Of a DNA stretch of 64,000 nucleotides, positions 30,677 to 42,578 are shown in pieces. Every line of letters begins with the position of its first letter. Position 1 is the stretch's first letter. The translations under genes were made by a program, and so were the position numbers. The notes under the pieces were generated by a model that was not told the DNA's origin, did not search any database, and worked only from the letters and a program-made list of their open reading frames with translations. Source of the DNA: Mesostigma viride (Eukaryota > Streptophyta > Mesostigmatophyceae > Mesostigmatales > Mesostigmataceae); contig RPFO01000167.1 in assembly GCA_009746045.1 (NCBI GenBank), positions 498,001-562,000 on the forward strand, read 5' to 3'.

Positions 30677-31662
30677 ACATCAACGTCAGAACCATAGTCG
30701 GGTTTGCCCTTCCAGCAATCATCTTTTAGGTGCCCCTTACAAAGGCACCTAGTGCAATGTTTGGTGGGGTCATGAGGCAACCTCTTGTCCCCCCCTGCTG
30801 GCTTAGCACCCCCTGGCTTGCTAGCTCCCCCACTTTGTTTTCTGTTTTTATTGTTATTGTTCTTTCCCCCCCCTTGTTTCCACCTCCCCCACTTTTGTTG
30901 TTTTTGTTTTTATCCCCCCCATTACCGCCTTTACCTGGGCTACCAGCGACTGCATCTGCTTCTTGGAGAGCCCCGTACCTGAGGCTTCCTCCCCCTTTAC
31001 CTGCTTCACCTTTCCATCCTTGGCTGCAGCAGCAAACGGCTCTAGGCATTGCTGCACATAGGCCATTGCCTTCCTGAAGTCCTCCCACTTATCCTTCAGA
31101 CCTGCCAGGATTACTGACAGGGTGGTAGGGTCCAGTTCTGCCTTTTGTAGCCATAGGTGTACTAGGTACTTGGCATTGAGCTTCTTCAGCTCCTCATCCC
31201 CCTCTATGTACATGACATATTTTTTGTTGTCACTCACATAGTCACGCTTATTGACCTTATAGGCCTCTATCCACTGGAAGCCCTTAAGCACTTCTAAGTG
31301 CTCCCCCGTGGTAACAAGTGCCCTAAGATCAACCATGAACTGCGCCCACAACACATTTTCTGCCACGTCTACCCCGCTGCTGGCACGCTTTTGGTACAAT
31401 TGTACCAACTGCTGGATAGGCTTGGCAGATTGATGGATGGGTGTGGACGCACGTAGAGAGGCAAACCAATCACGGACATTGTCGCTACATAGCATATGCA
31501 TGGGACAACTTAAACAACCACTCCCTAGCTTCGTCCTGGGTATGGCCCTCTGGCAAACCCGGAAACACTAGCTTGTCCTCTTTCTTTTTTGGATCAAACC
31601 TGGGCCTGTTCAAGGCCATATTGGAGATTGTGGTCGTTCCTGCTGGTTGTGGCTGCTGCTGC

Positions 31663-31694
<32 letters not shown>

Positions 31695-33302
31695 CCGCTC
31701 CCCGCCCTCGTGCCGTGTTGGTGCAGACTCCTGGGTGCCGTGTCCACCCCCGCCCTGGTTGCCCCCCCTCTCCCCGTCATCCTCCCCCTCGTCCCTCTCG
31801 TCCCTCCTGCGTTTTTGCTGTGGCTGGCACGCCTCCTCCGGTGCCCTTCGCTTTGTTGGCTTCAGCGAGGCCACCAGCCTCGCCACCGTGTCTACTAGGC
31901 GGCCATGCTCGCCCGGGGTGAGCTCCCGCCCCTCGTCCAGCATCTGCTGGGCCAGTTGGAGTTGCCTCCGGATGTCCTCCCGGTGCGACAAGGTCGCTGG
32001 ACCGGGTTCGCCCCGGTGCGTCACCCTGGTCCTTGCCGCTGTGCCGTCTCGGTTTGAAATGGTATGCGTTGGCTGCGACAAGAAATGGTACAGTTGCTCG
32101 GTGGAAATGCGTTCATCCGGCATCAAACCAAATTCAGCTCTTACCGCCTCCCCCATGCATCCCCTCACAGCAGCCTTCTTGATGTTCTTCGACATACGGC
32201 GTCGCTGCTTCAGCATACGCCTCTCCAGGCGACCTACGCTGGCCTCCCAGATGGCCAGCTTCCGACGGTAGCGCTCCTCGGCTTCCCGACGAGCCGGCCC
32301 CTGCAGTGGTGCCAACTCGGCGACCTTCCGGTATTTCCAGGATTTCATGTCGCGGGTGAGACGCTCACACCGCACCTTGGTGTGAGACATCTTCACCCTA
32401 ATCCTGGCCGCGAGCGCCTCCGCCCTGTCGCGCTCTTGCTGCTCGCGCAGCTTCCTCTGCGCAATCTCCTCGCGCCTGCGCTGCTTCCTCGCCCTCTCCT
32501 CCTGGAAGACCTCCATCCTGCGCTTGGCCTCCTTCTCTCGCGCCTGCATAGCTGGAGTCATCTCCACCATGTCGTCAGCGTCCGAAGCCGACGGGCCCGT
32601 CAGAGAGAACTCCGACTCTTGTAGCACCCCGTCGATCTCCCGCGGGATCGTCTCGGACCTGCGGAGACGTTGAAAACAAGCCAGGTCGCCCCGCCTGACC
32701 ACCTCGTAGGTCGGCGAGGCCGGCCTCCTCAGGGCCGCTCGGACCCTCGCAGCATCCTCCATCTGAGCCGCCCGCTCACGTGACCTCACGTCCAGCCTCC
32801 TCTCCTCAGCTGACTCCTGCTCAGCCATGCGACGTGCCAGTGCCGCATCGGCCTCCACCTGAGCCGAACGTGCCTCATCCGCCGATGAGGGCTGCATCCC
32901 GAACAACCCGAGAGAGCTCGAGTCGGACTCCCCGCCCGACTGCTCCCCCGAGGAGGTGACACCCGGACCCGCACCACATGGTGCATATGGCGGGCCCCGG
33001 GGTGCACGAGCCACTACTGGCGTCGAACCCCTCACCCTCCGCATTAATGGAATGCGGACCACCTCTTGGACGACATCCCTGTACGTCGGGTCGTCTTCCT
33101 CAATGTCGTCTGGATGCGTCTCATCCCGGGTCTGACGCTCCAGGATTTCCTGACGCAGGCTGGCCAAGTCTGAATCGGACGTCCCCGAGTCATCAGACAT
33201 CGGGGACGTCGAAGACGACTGGTACTTCGTCACCGACGGCGACTCCTCCTCCGAGGAAGTCGCGCCCTTCAAAGCCTTTCCTTTGTTGTTCTTGGGCGCC
33301 AT
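30448..33302 (-). pseudogene. gag: R5 Gag: coiled coil, polyQ, zinc knuckle, frame breaks
   Basis: Starts MAPKNNKGKALKGATSSEEE at 33302, about 100 nt after the 5' LTR. The first frame (605 codons, to 31485) is acidic and Ser-rich, then an Arg/Glu-rich coiled-coil region (about residues 255-330), a polyglutamine run from CAG repeats (near 535-550) and a start of the capsid-like fold (DEAREWLFKLSHAYAM). A UAG then requires a +1 shift to the second frame (31501-30854: VRDWFASLR to KKQMQSLVAQ). Two further breaks fall in runs of C7 (near 30914-30920) and C8 (near 30866-30873). The last frame has the knuckle CTRCLCKGHLKDDC. Homopolymer error is a real alternative to decay. Confidence 0.75.
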
Positions 33303-33394
33303 TGGTACAAAAAATGGGTAAAAAAATGGAATGGGTGTTTGCGAACTGAACGTTTCGCACGCTCGTCGTCTTGTCGTGTGTATTGTTTTTGGAG

Positions 33395-33405
33395 TTTTTA
33401 ATGCA
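33395..33405 (-). promoter_or_regulatory. R5 putative primer-binding site
   Basis: Element-orientation TGCATTAAAAA directly after the 5' LTR. Not tRNA-like. Pairs with 26798-26808. Confidence 0.65.
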
Positions 33406-33784
33406 AGTTATGCAACACGAAGCTTGGAATGCTCGGGCACTGCCAAATGGCGAGAGTGTGCGTGAACGACGAGACACCTTGGCATTAGGATAGAATGGCA
33501 CATATACTGCTGGCCAGCCGTCAACGATGGCTGGCCAGACTTTGCGTAAGTTAAACTAACTTACTGATCCTGGACGGACTAGCCTATCAGTTACAACCTG
33601 ATCTAGTCAGTCCTAACATGACAACTACAGTCCCGGTACTGAGGTACCGGCTCATCACATACTGAGTATAGCCACGTGTCCATGCCACGACTGCTCTAGT
33701 CCAGCACCGTCCCAGTACCCAATTGGGCGCCGGCGGTGCTGGCACGTGTCCACTTAGGCTACAGGCGGGAGACTTAGACTAACT
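33406..33784 (-). repeat. R5 5' LTR (379 bp)
   Basis: Same as 26284-26662 except one A/G difference (GACGAGACACC here versus GACGAAACACC). Ends defined by CTCGT duplications. Confidence 0.9.
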
Positions 33785-34281
33785 CTCGTGTTGTTGGAGC
33801 CCCCGGTGCATACGGTCCGTCGGTGGAAATCGTCACAGGTCGGGACCTGTCTCCACAGGCAGTGCACGACGAGTTCGTCGACCGCCCGTCGGGTGTTATT
33901 GCACGCTCGTCCCAGCAGTTGGACGAGGGAGACGGTTCTGCAGCAGGGTTCTCCGAGCGGCAACGTGCAGATTATCACATCCCGCCGGAGCCGTTGCACG
34001 ACTACAGCACCTACGGCCTTGGGGCATACAACGAGCGACGAGGTGGGGGAGGACGCTGGGTGCGTAACGTGGTGTGGGGCAGGCGCCCTAACGAGAGGCG
34101 TGTGCCGTTTGACCAAACCACAGACGGGAGGCCCGTCAGTCGCCTTCTTGGACCTTATTCTGAGGAGGAGGTGCGAGCTATTCCTCGGGTGAGGACGCCG
34201 GTGGCTGTCACTGCTGAAGAGCGGGAGAGAGAAGCCGCCGCTGAGGCAGAGCGCGAGGCAGAAGAGCTGCCCGACGCTTGA
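33785..34281 (+). pseudogene. R3 ORF1, part 2
   Basis: Resumes after R5 with the duplicated CTCGT, giving VVGAPGAYGPSVEIV... to the acidic C-terminus ending LPDA. Matches R1 and R2 ORF1. The GTG/ATG-like starts within it are not real starts. Confidence 0.75.
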
Positions 34282-34339
34282 AGTCCTGTCTTCTTTTGCA
34301 TACCCTTGCGTGTTGCAGTGTCGCTTTGTACAAAATATA

Positions 34340-35733
34340 ATGCCTCGTGGGAAGGCCGGCGACGGCGACAAAGGCGAGGAGGAGAGGCCTGTGGAGACGG
34401 GCCAGGTGGTGCGAAAGGAGAAGGAGCCCATGGCGGGGGAAGCGATCCCTGCTAGCAACGGTGACGGGAGCAAGAGGCCGGGAGGCAAGCGCAAACATGA
34501 GGAGGCGATGGAGGAGGCCAAGCGGGCGCAGGCGGAGTGGCCTTCAGATGCTGTGCTGGTGGCTGGCGGACAACCAACGCTGGAGAAACGTAAGAGGGAC
34601 TTGTCCTCTGACGATAATGGTAAGCGTCGTCATGTAGATGTGCCCTCCCCCAACCCTGCTGGCCCAAGTGGTGTCATAACTGTGGCGCCCGCTGTGGCTG
34701 GTGTCGCTGCTGTGACGCCCCCTGTGGCTGAGACAGTTAGGGCGTTACCGGGGTCGAGGCCTCACATGAGCGCCGTATCCGTCATGAATGGCCAAAAGCC
34801 TCTCTGTCCACCATTAGCGCAGGAAGCACTAGATAAATGGCTTGAGGACATGGAGCTGGTGGTGCTCTCTGTGGATCCCACCGTGAATCTAGTGCAAGTC
34901 TTTCATTCCTCAACATGCAACCGTGATTCCTCTGAACGTGTGCGAGAAAAGACTAGGGTGGCTGTGAAGGACAAGCTAACCTGGGCACAGTTCCTGGATG
35001 GACTGAGGGAGGAGTTTTCAGATAAGGTCTTAAACCTCACAAACTACTATAAACACCAGTATGACACGTTCGAGATCATTGGCCCTGTGGCAGAGGAGTG
35101 GGCCAGGCTCAACCGTATCAGAGACAAGGGGGCCAAGTATGGCTTCCTGGTCACAGATAGAGCCCTGGCAGACTATTTCCTGGACCGAATTAATTAATGG
35201 GGTTGAGTGTGGATGGGAGGAACAGCGCCCGCATGTTTCTGAACCAGACAGATGGGTCCTTGCGTGCTCTAGAGCTGGTTATCCTTAGTATCAGGAAGCC
35301 AGACCCTGCCTGCAAAGCCATTCAGTCCCACGGCAGCAATGCCACCTCCGCTGCACAGGCCCAAGGTGATGTCCCCGGGTACCCAGCCCGTGGTGGGGCA
35401 AGGCCTAACAAGCGTAGGCGCTTCAGGCGCCAGAGGAATGGGGCTCAGGGTGGCAAGGGTGCAGGTTCCCAAGGAGGGGTTGGGAGCCAGCAAGCTGGTG
35501 GTCAGCAGGGCAAGGGTGGCCAAGGGCAAGGCAAGAGCCAAGCTCAAGGCAATCAGGGCAAGCAGGGTGGGCAGTCTCAGGGAGGCCAGGGGAAGCCTGG
35601 CAAGGGTGGGGCTGGGTCTGGAAAGAAGGGTGGAGCATGCTTTGTGTGTGGCAAGGAAGGTCACTGGCGTCGTGAGTGCCCTGACAGGAAGGCCAAGCCT
35701 GCTGGAGCAGGGGGCCAGTCTGGGCAGCAGTGA
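34340..35733 (+). pseudogene. gag: R3 Gag with the TTAATTAA insertion
   Basis: As in R2: frame stops at DRIN because of an 8-bp insertion near 35190-35198, then continues from MGLSVDGRN to the knuckle CFVCGKEGHWRREC. Ends QQ-UGA at 35731-35733, followed by CUAG. Because both R2 and R3 carry the insertion, either R3 moved with a defective gag helped in trans, or it arose before the R1-R3 exchange. Confidence 0.8.
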
Positions 35734-38700
35734 CTAGCTACATCATCCCCTGTAAATAGTCAATCACCCCTTGGGGAAGGTGTGCTGGATGTACATAAGG
35801 ACGGGGGTGTGCCCCTTGTGCAGCACCAAGGGTGTAAAGATGTTGTTCTTCCACTGGATTGCAATAACAATGCTGCAGCTGAATTCCCTATGCCTCATGC
35901 AGGTGGTGGGTCTCCAGCAGGTGCTGGCCTGGAGGGCCAAAGGACCTTGCTGGAAGGGCCTGGAGCGGTCCAGGGTGCAGGGCCTGGCTTGGGGCGTCAG
36001 GATGGCCTGCAGGGAAGCCCTGGAACCTCAGGAGTGGATCATGTGTCCCCACACACGGTTCAGACGTCTCGCCAGGTCAGTACTGAGAGAGTGCTGAGCT
36101 ATGCTGAGGCTGGCCATAGGTTGCATCACATGTTTGGACATTCTGGGCAGGCAGCAATGTTTGCTTGGAAGTTAGGTAGGAAGCCTTTGTGGGAGGCATG
36201 CCAGGCTGCTGCTGAGAACTGTGGTTGCCAGGAGAATGCTGTTCACCCACCCCAGTCCCATGCTAGGGAGCCTGCTAGAGAGCGTGGCGACATCCAGATG
36301 GATATCCAGCATATCAGGGGCTTGTATATATTAGTGGGGGTGGACAGGTTCAGTAGATATAGACTGATAGCGTTCTACCTGGTATGCAGGAGCATCACTT
36401 GTTGTTGGGTATGAAGGCCCTGATCCCAGGCTTTGGGGTATGCAAGAGTGTGCAGGCAGACTTGCAGTTTGACTGTTTGCTCAAGCATCAGGACCAGCTG
36501 CCTTGTAAGCTGGTAGTAGTCCCCAGGGAGAGTCATGGGCAGCAAGGGGCTGTAGAGAGATCCATACGTGAAGTGAAGACAGTGGTGCTAGCAGCAGAGT
36601 CAGTGCCACTTGTGGCATCTGCCTTAGAGAGGGCAGCCTGGTGTAAGGGGATAGAAGAGCAGCTGAACCACAGGGTTAATTATTACTTTGATGGTGTGGC
36701 TGTCTCTCCCCTGGCCCTGCAGTATAGCTTACTACCTGAGAATGTGGTGCAGGCCAGTCTTAGAAAGGCAGACAGGCTGTTTGCCCAGCTGAGACGTAAG
36801 GACAAGAACTGGAATGTGCTGAGGCCTCAGGTGGGGCTGAAGGTCAGGATGTGGAAGGAACCATCTATTCCAGGCAAGCGGGGGAAGTGGCAGGATGGGG
36901 TTGTCACTCGTGTGGAAGAAGCTAACAGATCTTGCCTGGTGGCTTTGGAAAAGGATCCAAGGCACGTGTACAGGTTGTCCTGGGCTCATGTCAAGGAGAG
37001 AAGGCCACATGCAATCTGGCCTGCAGACGGGCCAGGCCCTCCCAGCTGGGTTGAGGAGCCAGGCCAGAGCCAGGCAGCAGCAGCTAACAATCCTCTGGTG
37101 GTGGATGATGGTCTGTCCCTACTGGAAGATGACGAGCAGGAGGCTGCTGAAGCAACTGTCACAAGGCCAGAGGGGACGGGGCAGCCACCTAAGGCCCGGG
37201 GGCCTCTCATGGCGGACGTCATCCGAGCACTCATGCGCAGCAAACATGATCCCAAGGTATCCAAGCTCACGGGGTGGGGGTCGTGCTGGGCAGCTACAAT
37301 GGAGGTAGATACCAACTCACAGGTGTCTGTCATCAGGGAAGAGGATGCTGTAGGCTTACAGATGTCCCATCCCAGTTGCCTTGCTGTGTCTGATTTCTCA
37401 GGAAAGGTGTCCATGAAGATCCTTGGGGAAGTGAGTGTGCCTATCTTAGGGGTGCCCACCACGTTCTGTGTGGTAGAGGGCTATCAGGGGCCTGCCATTC
37501 TGGGTCAGAACTTCTTGTGCATGCCAGGGGTTACTTTGACCTCTGATGAGTTGGCACTAGAAGGCAGGGGCAGCCTCCCCCTTGAAAGATATCACTATTC
37601 CCAGGGTCTTGCAGTGGCGGTGAAGGCTGTTAAGAGTCAGCCAGCTGAGGGTCCTCAAGGTCAGGAGCCCATAGCTGAGGACCTGTTGATAATCCCAACC
37701 ACCTTTGATCCACGGCAGTTAGGGGTAAACAGGTACCAGATAGCTGCTCACAGTCCTATTCCCTGGCGCCAGCTAGTCGAGATGATGCAGAGCCCCAAGA
37801 TGGCTAAGGCATGGACTCTTGGCTTTGTTGCTTCTGGGCATGAGTGGATAGTTTCCAACTGTGCAGAACCTGTGGATGAGCTGCCAGAAGTTCACCAGCT
37901 GCTCAGATTGATGTTTGTCCTCAAGCTCAAGGAGGTAGATGGTGTCCAGGTGCCACATGTCAGACCAGTTGTAACCGAGTATCATGGCACTGGCCAGTTG
38001 TTAGATGAGGAGCTCTATACTCCAGGGATGCTGCATGACACGTGGAGGATTCTGCTGTGTATATTTCTGTCTTTTCTGGTCAAGGGTGTGCCCTATAGCT
38101 CTGTGCTGATTGATTTCAAGAGGGCTTTTCTCAAGGGTGACCAAGATCAGGCTAGGCAGACTTGGAGAGATATCCCTCCTTTCTTTGTGACTGTACCTGC
38201 TGTATGGAGAGCAGAGATAAAGGCCAGGTACCTGAGAATTCTGAAAGGGTTGGAAGGTCTCAGGTCCAGTCCCATTATCTGGAGAAAGAGCCTAGAGAAA
38301 TTCTTGAAGAATACTTGTGGGTTTTCTGTGTCTCCAGTGGATCCCTGTTTGTTCCAAGGGTCCCACAATGGCCTTCCTGTCTTTGCCTCACTGCATGGTG
38401 ATGACCTGCATCTCATAGGTCCACCAGACTGGGTTGAGGCTGTTTTGGCCAAGATCCAGAAGCGGTTTGAGCTGGGTAAGATACAGCACATGGTGGAGAA
38501 TGAGCCTATGGTCTTCTGTGGCATGCAGGCTACGTTGTTCCAAGCCAAGGGCTCGTGGTTCATCAGGATGGAGGGTGGTAAGGACTACCCACAGCAGATT
38601 GTAGATGCATTGCAGGAGCCCATCACGCAGGCTAGGTGTGCTACCATCAGGGGCATGCTGGCATGGCTTGCAAGTATATGTGCCCCTGACCTGCTGGTTT

Positions 38701-39301
38701 TGAGTCGACTCACTGATTCCCAGCTGGTTGAGGTGGGTGCTGAGAGTGTGGTGCAGGCTGTCATGATGTCTCCCCCTCTTATACTGGGTCCTGTGGATTT
38801 GTACAAGCCCCTTGACATGATCCTTTATGTTGACAGTTCTATGGACAATAGGAAGGTCACAGAAGTCAGGGGCAGGGCAGCAGCATAGTCACCCTGGAGC
38901 AAGATCACACCTCACTTGTTACCTGGTACAGTCGGTTGCAAAACAGGGTTACACCCAGCAGTGATATTGCTGAGTGCAGGGCAATCTGTGAAGGGCTGCA
39001 TACTGCTCTTTACTTAAGGGAGCTATTCTACCAGCTATGTCAAGTGGCTTCCTGTAGGTTGCAGCTGCACACACTGGTGAGGACTGATAGCATGGGCATG
39101 GTGCAGTTTGTGCACAGGCAGCTAGCCAGGAGCAGGGACCTTGACTACTTGTTGCTCAAGGAGATGTCCTACCTAGCTCACATTGAACATGTGCCTGGTG
39201 TGGATAACCCTGCAGATGCCCTCACCAAGCTGGAGGAGAAGGCGGAGCGGCAGTACCCCCTGCTCCGTGGGCTCATGGACCCCTTGCACGGGCGGCCATA
39301 G
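35734..39301 (+). pseudogene. pol: R3 Pol, full length with two 1-nt deletions
   Basis: The only copy of this family in one piece from integrase to RNase H. Integrase and protease as in R1. RT: DFKRAFLKGD, then TWRDIPPFF, LEGLRSSPIIW, DPCLF and LHGDDLHLIG. RNase H: VDSSMDNRKVT, WYSRLQNRVT, SSDIAECRAI, TDSMGMVQFV, HVPGVDNPADALTK. Frame broken by loss of one G near 36371 (GATAGCG for GATAGGCG) and one A near 38885 (GCATAG for GCAATAG, intact in the R1 copy at 41655). Expected product of UGA readthrough from gag. Confidence 0.88.
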
Positions 39302-40302
39302 AGACCAGGCCTTGCTTCAGCTTGGGTGTCCCCGGTGGGTTGTTTGACCAAAGTGCCAAGTGGTGACTGGTGCTTGCTGGTTGACAACTGGTCCTTCAGG
39401 GTTAGGTACACCCTCCTGGACAGGAGTTGGTGTGGAATGTCACTCCTACCAGCTGAGAATCATGCCTGGCCCTCCCCATGGGGTTCAGAAGAGTCGCCAG
39501 GACTTAAGTCGACGCCTTTGGCCTCAAACAGTTAGGCCATGCAAGGGCAACCCGAATGCTGGTTCTTACAGGTTGCTGTACATATGTTTTCTAGTGCTTG
39601 TTTCCAACCTGTTGCTAATAAAGAACCTGGTTGTGTGACCATGTGGACATGGTTGCCAGGGAGCCACATTCTGGGTTATATAATGCTTGAATAAAACATA
39701 ATCATGTCATTCTCATGTTGTTCACATGGTTGTCATGTTTGTCTTGTGAAAGTTCCAGGTCACCTATAAACCTGGAGGTTGGGGTGGGGTTCAATTCCCC
39801 AGCAGAGCCACAGCCTGGCATGAATGACTCCTGGGCTTAACACCCAGTGAAGACATGGGCTCCCCAAGGAGACAGCATTAATCTAGGTGCTACCTGGTTC
39901 TTTGAGCAGAAGGGAAAGGTTGGCCAAGGCGGGCGCCATAAGAACGGGCGCCTGTGATAACTGTGAAAGACCAGGAACTCACAATAGTACGTTCTTGGCA
40001 TCCTGTAATCCCAGCCATTGAGCTAGGTAATGTACCTTGACCTTAATCCACACCAAGTTCCCAAGGAAAGGTTGGGAGCTGACCAAGGGGTCAGGGGATA
40101 ACCTGGGGTGACCTCTGATTCACTGGCCAGCATACCTAAGCTGTTCCAAGGGCACATATGTTGTGTTCCCAAAAGGAAGGCAGGAACCTGGGCCCTGACA
40201 GGTCTGATCAACCTCAAGGGACCAAGCGATCTGTGGCTGAGTGGGCACAAGCTAGGCTAGGTTGTTTCAAGCTGGTCCAGCTCCAAAAGAAGAAAGGGTT
40301 GG
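39302..40302 (+). other. R3 3' untranslated region with conserved motifs
   Basis: Non-coding. Two AATAAA sites (39617 and about 39691), hairpin CCAGGT...ACCTGG, T-arm-like GGGGTTCAATTCCCC (39786-39800), CTGGG...CCCAG hairpin, CGGGCGCC boxes (39930-39937 and 39945-39952), TGTGA...TCACA stem, and CAATAGTACG (39982-39991), the complement of 25609-25618. The poly(A)-like signals lie upstream of these motifs, so which RNA includes them is open. Confidence 0.7.
39982..39991 (+). promoter_or_regulatory. R3 PBS complement
   Basis: CAATAGTACG, exact reverse complement of the 10 nt after the R3 5' LTR. Confidence 0.7.
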
Positions 40303-40945
40303 AGTTAGCATTTTGGGCAACCAATATGCTAAGTGGATGCAGTTTGGAAAGACCTTTCCAACGCCGTGCTGACCGCCTGAAACAGACAAGGGACAAGAAA
40401 GATATGAGGTCCCGAAGTCCTAGCCGTCCGCGTGGCGAGGGTGCAACCTTCTGGGTAGTGGACAGGACACGTGGCAGGCCGTGCCTGCACAGGCTTAGCC
40501 TGACTATCACGTGACTGTAGTCCACGTAGACCAGGAGGACAGCAGCCTGCGACTGGTGGGGTACTGGAACTGGCACAAGGCTGCAAGGATACTAGGTCTT
40601 GCAGGCTTGTGACAGGTCCTGTACTTCCTAGGTTGCAGGTAGCTAGGTAAATCCAGTTCGTCCTGGCTCTGCAAGGATGCCAGTGGACGTTGAGGATTTG
40701 CTAGCAAGCCTGCAATATGCCTCGTCACACCGATGGGAACGAGGAGCAACAAAGAGGCATATAGCTTGGTCATGAGGATGGCCAAGCTATCTCGGAAGCA
40801 CGCGCTCTGGTTGCCCACTTGAACGTGGAAGTGACCAACAAGGTGTGGCTTGGTGTTTGGGCTAAAGGTTGCTGTCCCCAGCAATTGGCTCAAGCTTAGC
40901 GTGAAAGACCAAGAGCTCACACGCTCTGGGCTGGTTCGTCTAACT
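40303..40945 (+). repeat. R3 3' LTR (643 bp)
   Basis: AGTTAGC to CTAACT, followed by TCCCT and the outer pol sequence. Shows several 1-bp losses in short runs relative to the other copies (for example CTGGGTAG for CTGGGGTAG). Confidence 0.9.
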
Positions 40946-42075
40946 TCCCTCCTTTCTTTGTGACTGTACCTGCTGTATGGAGAGCAGAGATAAAGGCCAG
41001 GTACCTGAGAATTCTGAAAGGGTTGGAAGGTCTCAGGTCCAGTCCCATTATCTGGAGAAAGAGCCTAGAGAAATTCTTGAAGAATACTTGTGGGTTTTCT
41101 GTGTCTCCAGTGGATCCCTGTTTGTTCCAAGGGTCCCACAATGGCCTTCCTGTCTTTGCCTCACTGCATGGTGATGACCTGCATCTCATAGGTCCACCAG
41201 ACTGGGTTGAGGCTGTTTTGGCCAAGATCCAGAAGCGGTTTGAGCTGGGTAAGATACAGCACATGGTGGAAGATGAGCCTATGGTCTTCTGTGGCATGCA
41301 GGCTACGTTGTTCCAAGCCAAGGGCTCGTGGTTCATCAGGATGGAGGGTGGTAAGGACTACCCACAGCAGATTGTAGATGCATTGCAGGAGCCCATCACG
41401 CAGGCTAGGTGTGCTACCATCAGGGGCATGCTGGCATGGCTTGCAAGTATATGTGCGCCTGACCTGCTGGTTTTGAGTCGACTCACTGATTCCCAGCTGG
41501 TTGAGGTGGGTGCTGAGAGTGTGGTGCAGGCTGTCATGATGTCTCCCCCTCTTATACTGGGTCCTGTGGATTTGTACAAGCCCCTTGACATGATCCTTTA
41601 TGTTGACAGTTCTATGGACAATAGGAAGGTCACAGAAGTCAGGGGCAGGGCAGCAGCAATAGTCACCCTGGAGCAAGATCACACCTCACTTGTTACCTGG
41701 TACAGTCGGTTGCAAAACAGGGTTACACCCAGCAGTGATATTGCTGAGTGCAGGGCAATCTGTGAAGGGCTGCATACTGCTCTTTACTTAAGGGAGCTAT
41801 TCTACCAGCTATGTCAAGTGGCTTCCTGTAGGTTGCAGCTGCACACACTGGTGAGGACTGATAGCATGGGCATGGTGCAGTTTGTGCACAGGCAGCTAGC
41901 CAGGAGCAGGGACCTTGACTACTTGTTGCTCAAGGAGATGTCCTACCTAGCTCACATTGAACATGTGCCTGGTGTGGATAACCCTGCAGATGCCCTCACC
42001 AAGCTGGAGGAGAAGGCGGAGCGGCAGTACCCCCTGCTCCGTGGGCTCATGGACCCCTTGCACGGGCGGCCATAG
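40946..42075 (+). pseudogene. pol: R1 Pol 3' part: RT and RNase H
   Basis: Starts with the second TCCCT copy and continues CTTTCTTTGTGACTG, exactly where the R1 and R2 5' parts stop. 371 codons open: LEGLRSSPIIW, DPCLF, LHGDDLHLIG, RNase H VDSSMDNRKVT, SSDIAECRAI, TDSMGMVQFV, VDNPADALTK, ending HGRP. Intact frame. Only one such 3' half exists for two 5' halves (R1 and R2). Confidence 0.85.
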
Positions 42076-42563
42076 AGACCAGGCCTTGCTTCAGCTTGGG
42101 TGTCCCCGGTGGGTTGTGTGACCAAAGTGCCACGTGGTGACTGCATGGTGCTTGCTGGTTGACAACTGGTCCTTCAGGGTTAGGTACACCCTCCTGGACA
42201 GGAGTTGGTGTGGAATGTCACTCCTACCAGCTGAGAATCATGCCTGGCCCTCCCCATGGGGTTCAGAAGAGTCGCCAGGACTTAAGTCGACGCCTTTGGC
42301 CTCAAACAGTTAGGCCATGCAAGGGCAACCCGAATGCTGGTTCTTACAGGTTGCTGTACATATGTTTTCTAGTGCTTGTTTCCAACCTGTTGCTAATAAA
42401 GAACCTGGTTGTGTGACCATGGGACATGGTTGCCAGGGAGCCACATTCTGGGTTATATAATGCTTGAATAAAACATAATCATGTCATTCTCATGTTGTTC
42501 ACATGGTTGTCATGTTTGTCTTGTGAGAAGTTCCAGGTCACCTATAAACCTGGAGGTTGGGGT

Positions 42564-42578
42564 GGGGTTCAATTCCCC
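42564..42578 (+). other. tRNA T-arm / B-box-like hairpin
   Basis: GGGGTTCAATTCCCC: 4-bp stem with the seven-base loop TTCAATT and the Pol III B-box consensus GGTTCRANNCC. Equivalent motifs sit at 39786 (R3), 12389-12401 (R4, minus) and 54292-54304 (R6). No complete cloverleaf was found. Confidence 0.55.

Larger units (their letters stand above)
26284..33784 (-). mobile_element. R5: distinct copia-like family on the minus strand inside R3 ORF1
   Basis: Target duplication CTCGT at 26279-26283 and 33785-33789. LTRs of 379 bp differ at one base by eye, so recent. Minus-strand gag (33302 to about 30450) and pol (30676-27047). Sequence is unlike R1-R4 and R6, and it has no separate ORF1, but it shares the LTR ends, the integrase-protease-RT order, HGDD and the PBS/3' complement. 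Confidence 0.9.
24958..40945 (+). mobile_element. R3: copia-like element inserted in pol of R1/R2
   Basis: Target duplication TCCCT at 24953-24957 and 40946-40950. The outer pol resumes exactly after the second copy. LTRs 24958-25608 and 40303-40945. Removing R5 leaves about 8.5 kb: the most complete member, with ORF1, gag, pol, 3' region and both LTRs. Confidence 0.9.

Noticed and set aside
42564-42578. A complete tRNA gene at the T-arm-like motif
   Set aside because: Only a T-arm and one extra hairpin fit. No acceptor stem or D arm could be traced, so it is reported as a motif only.
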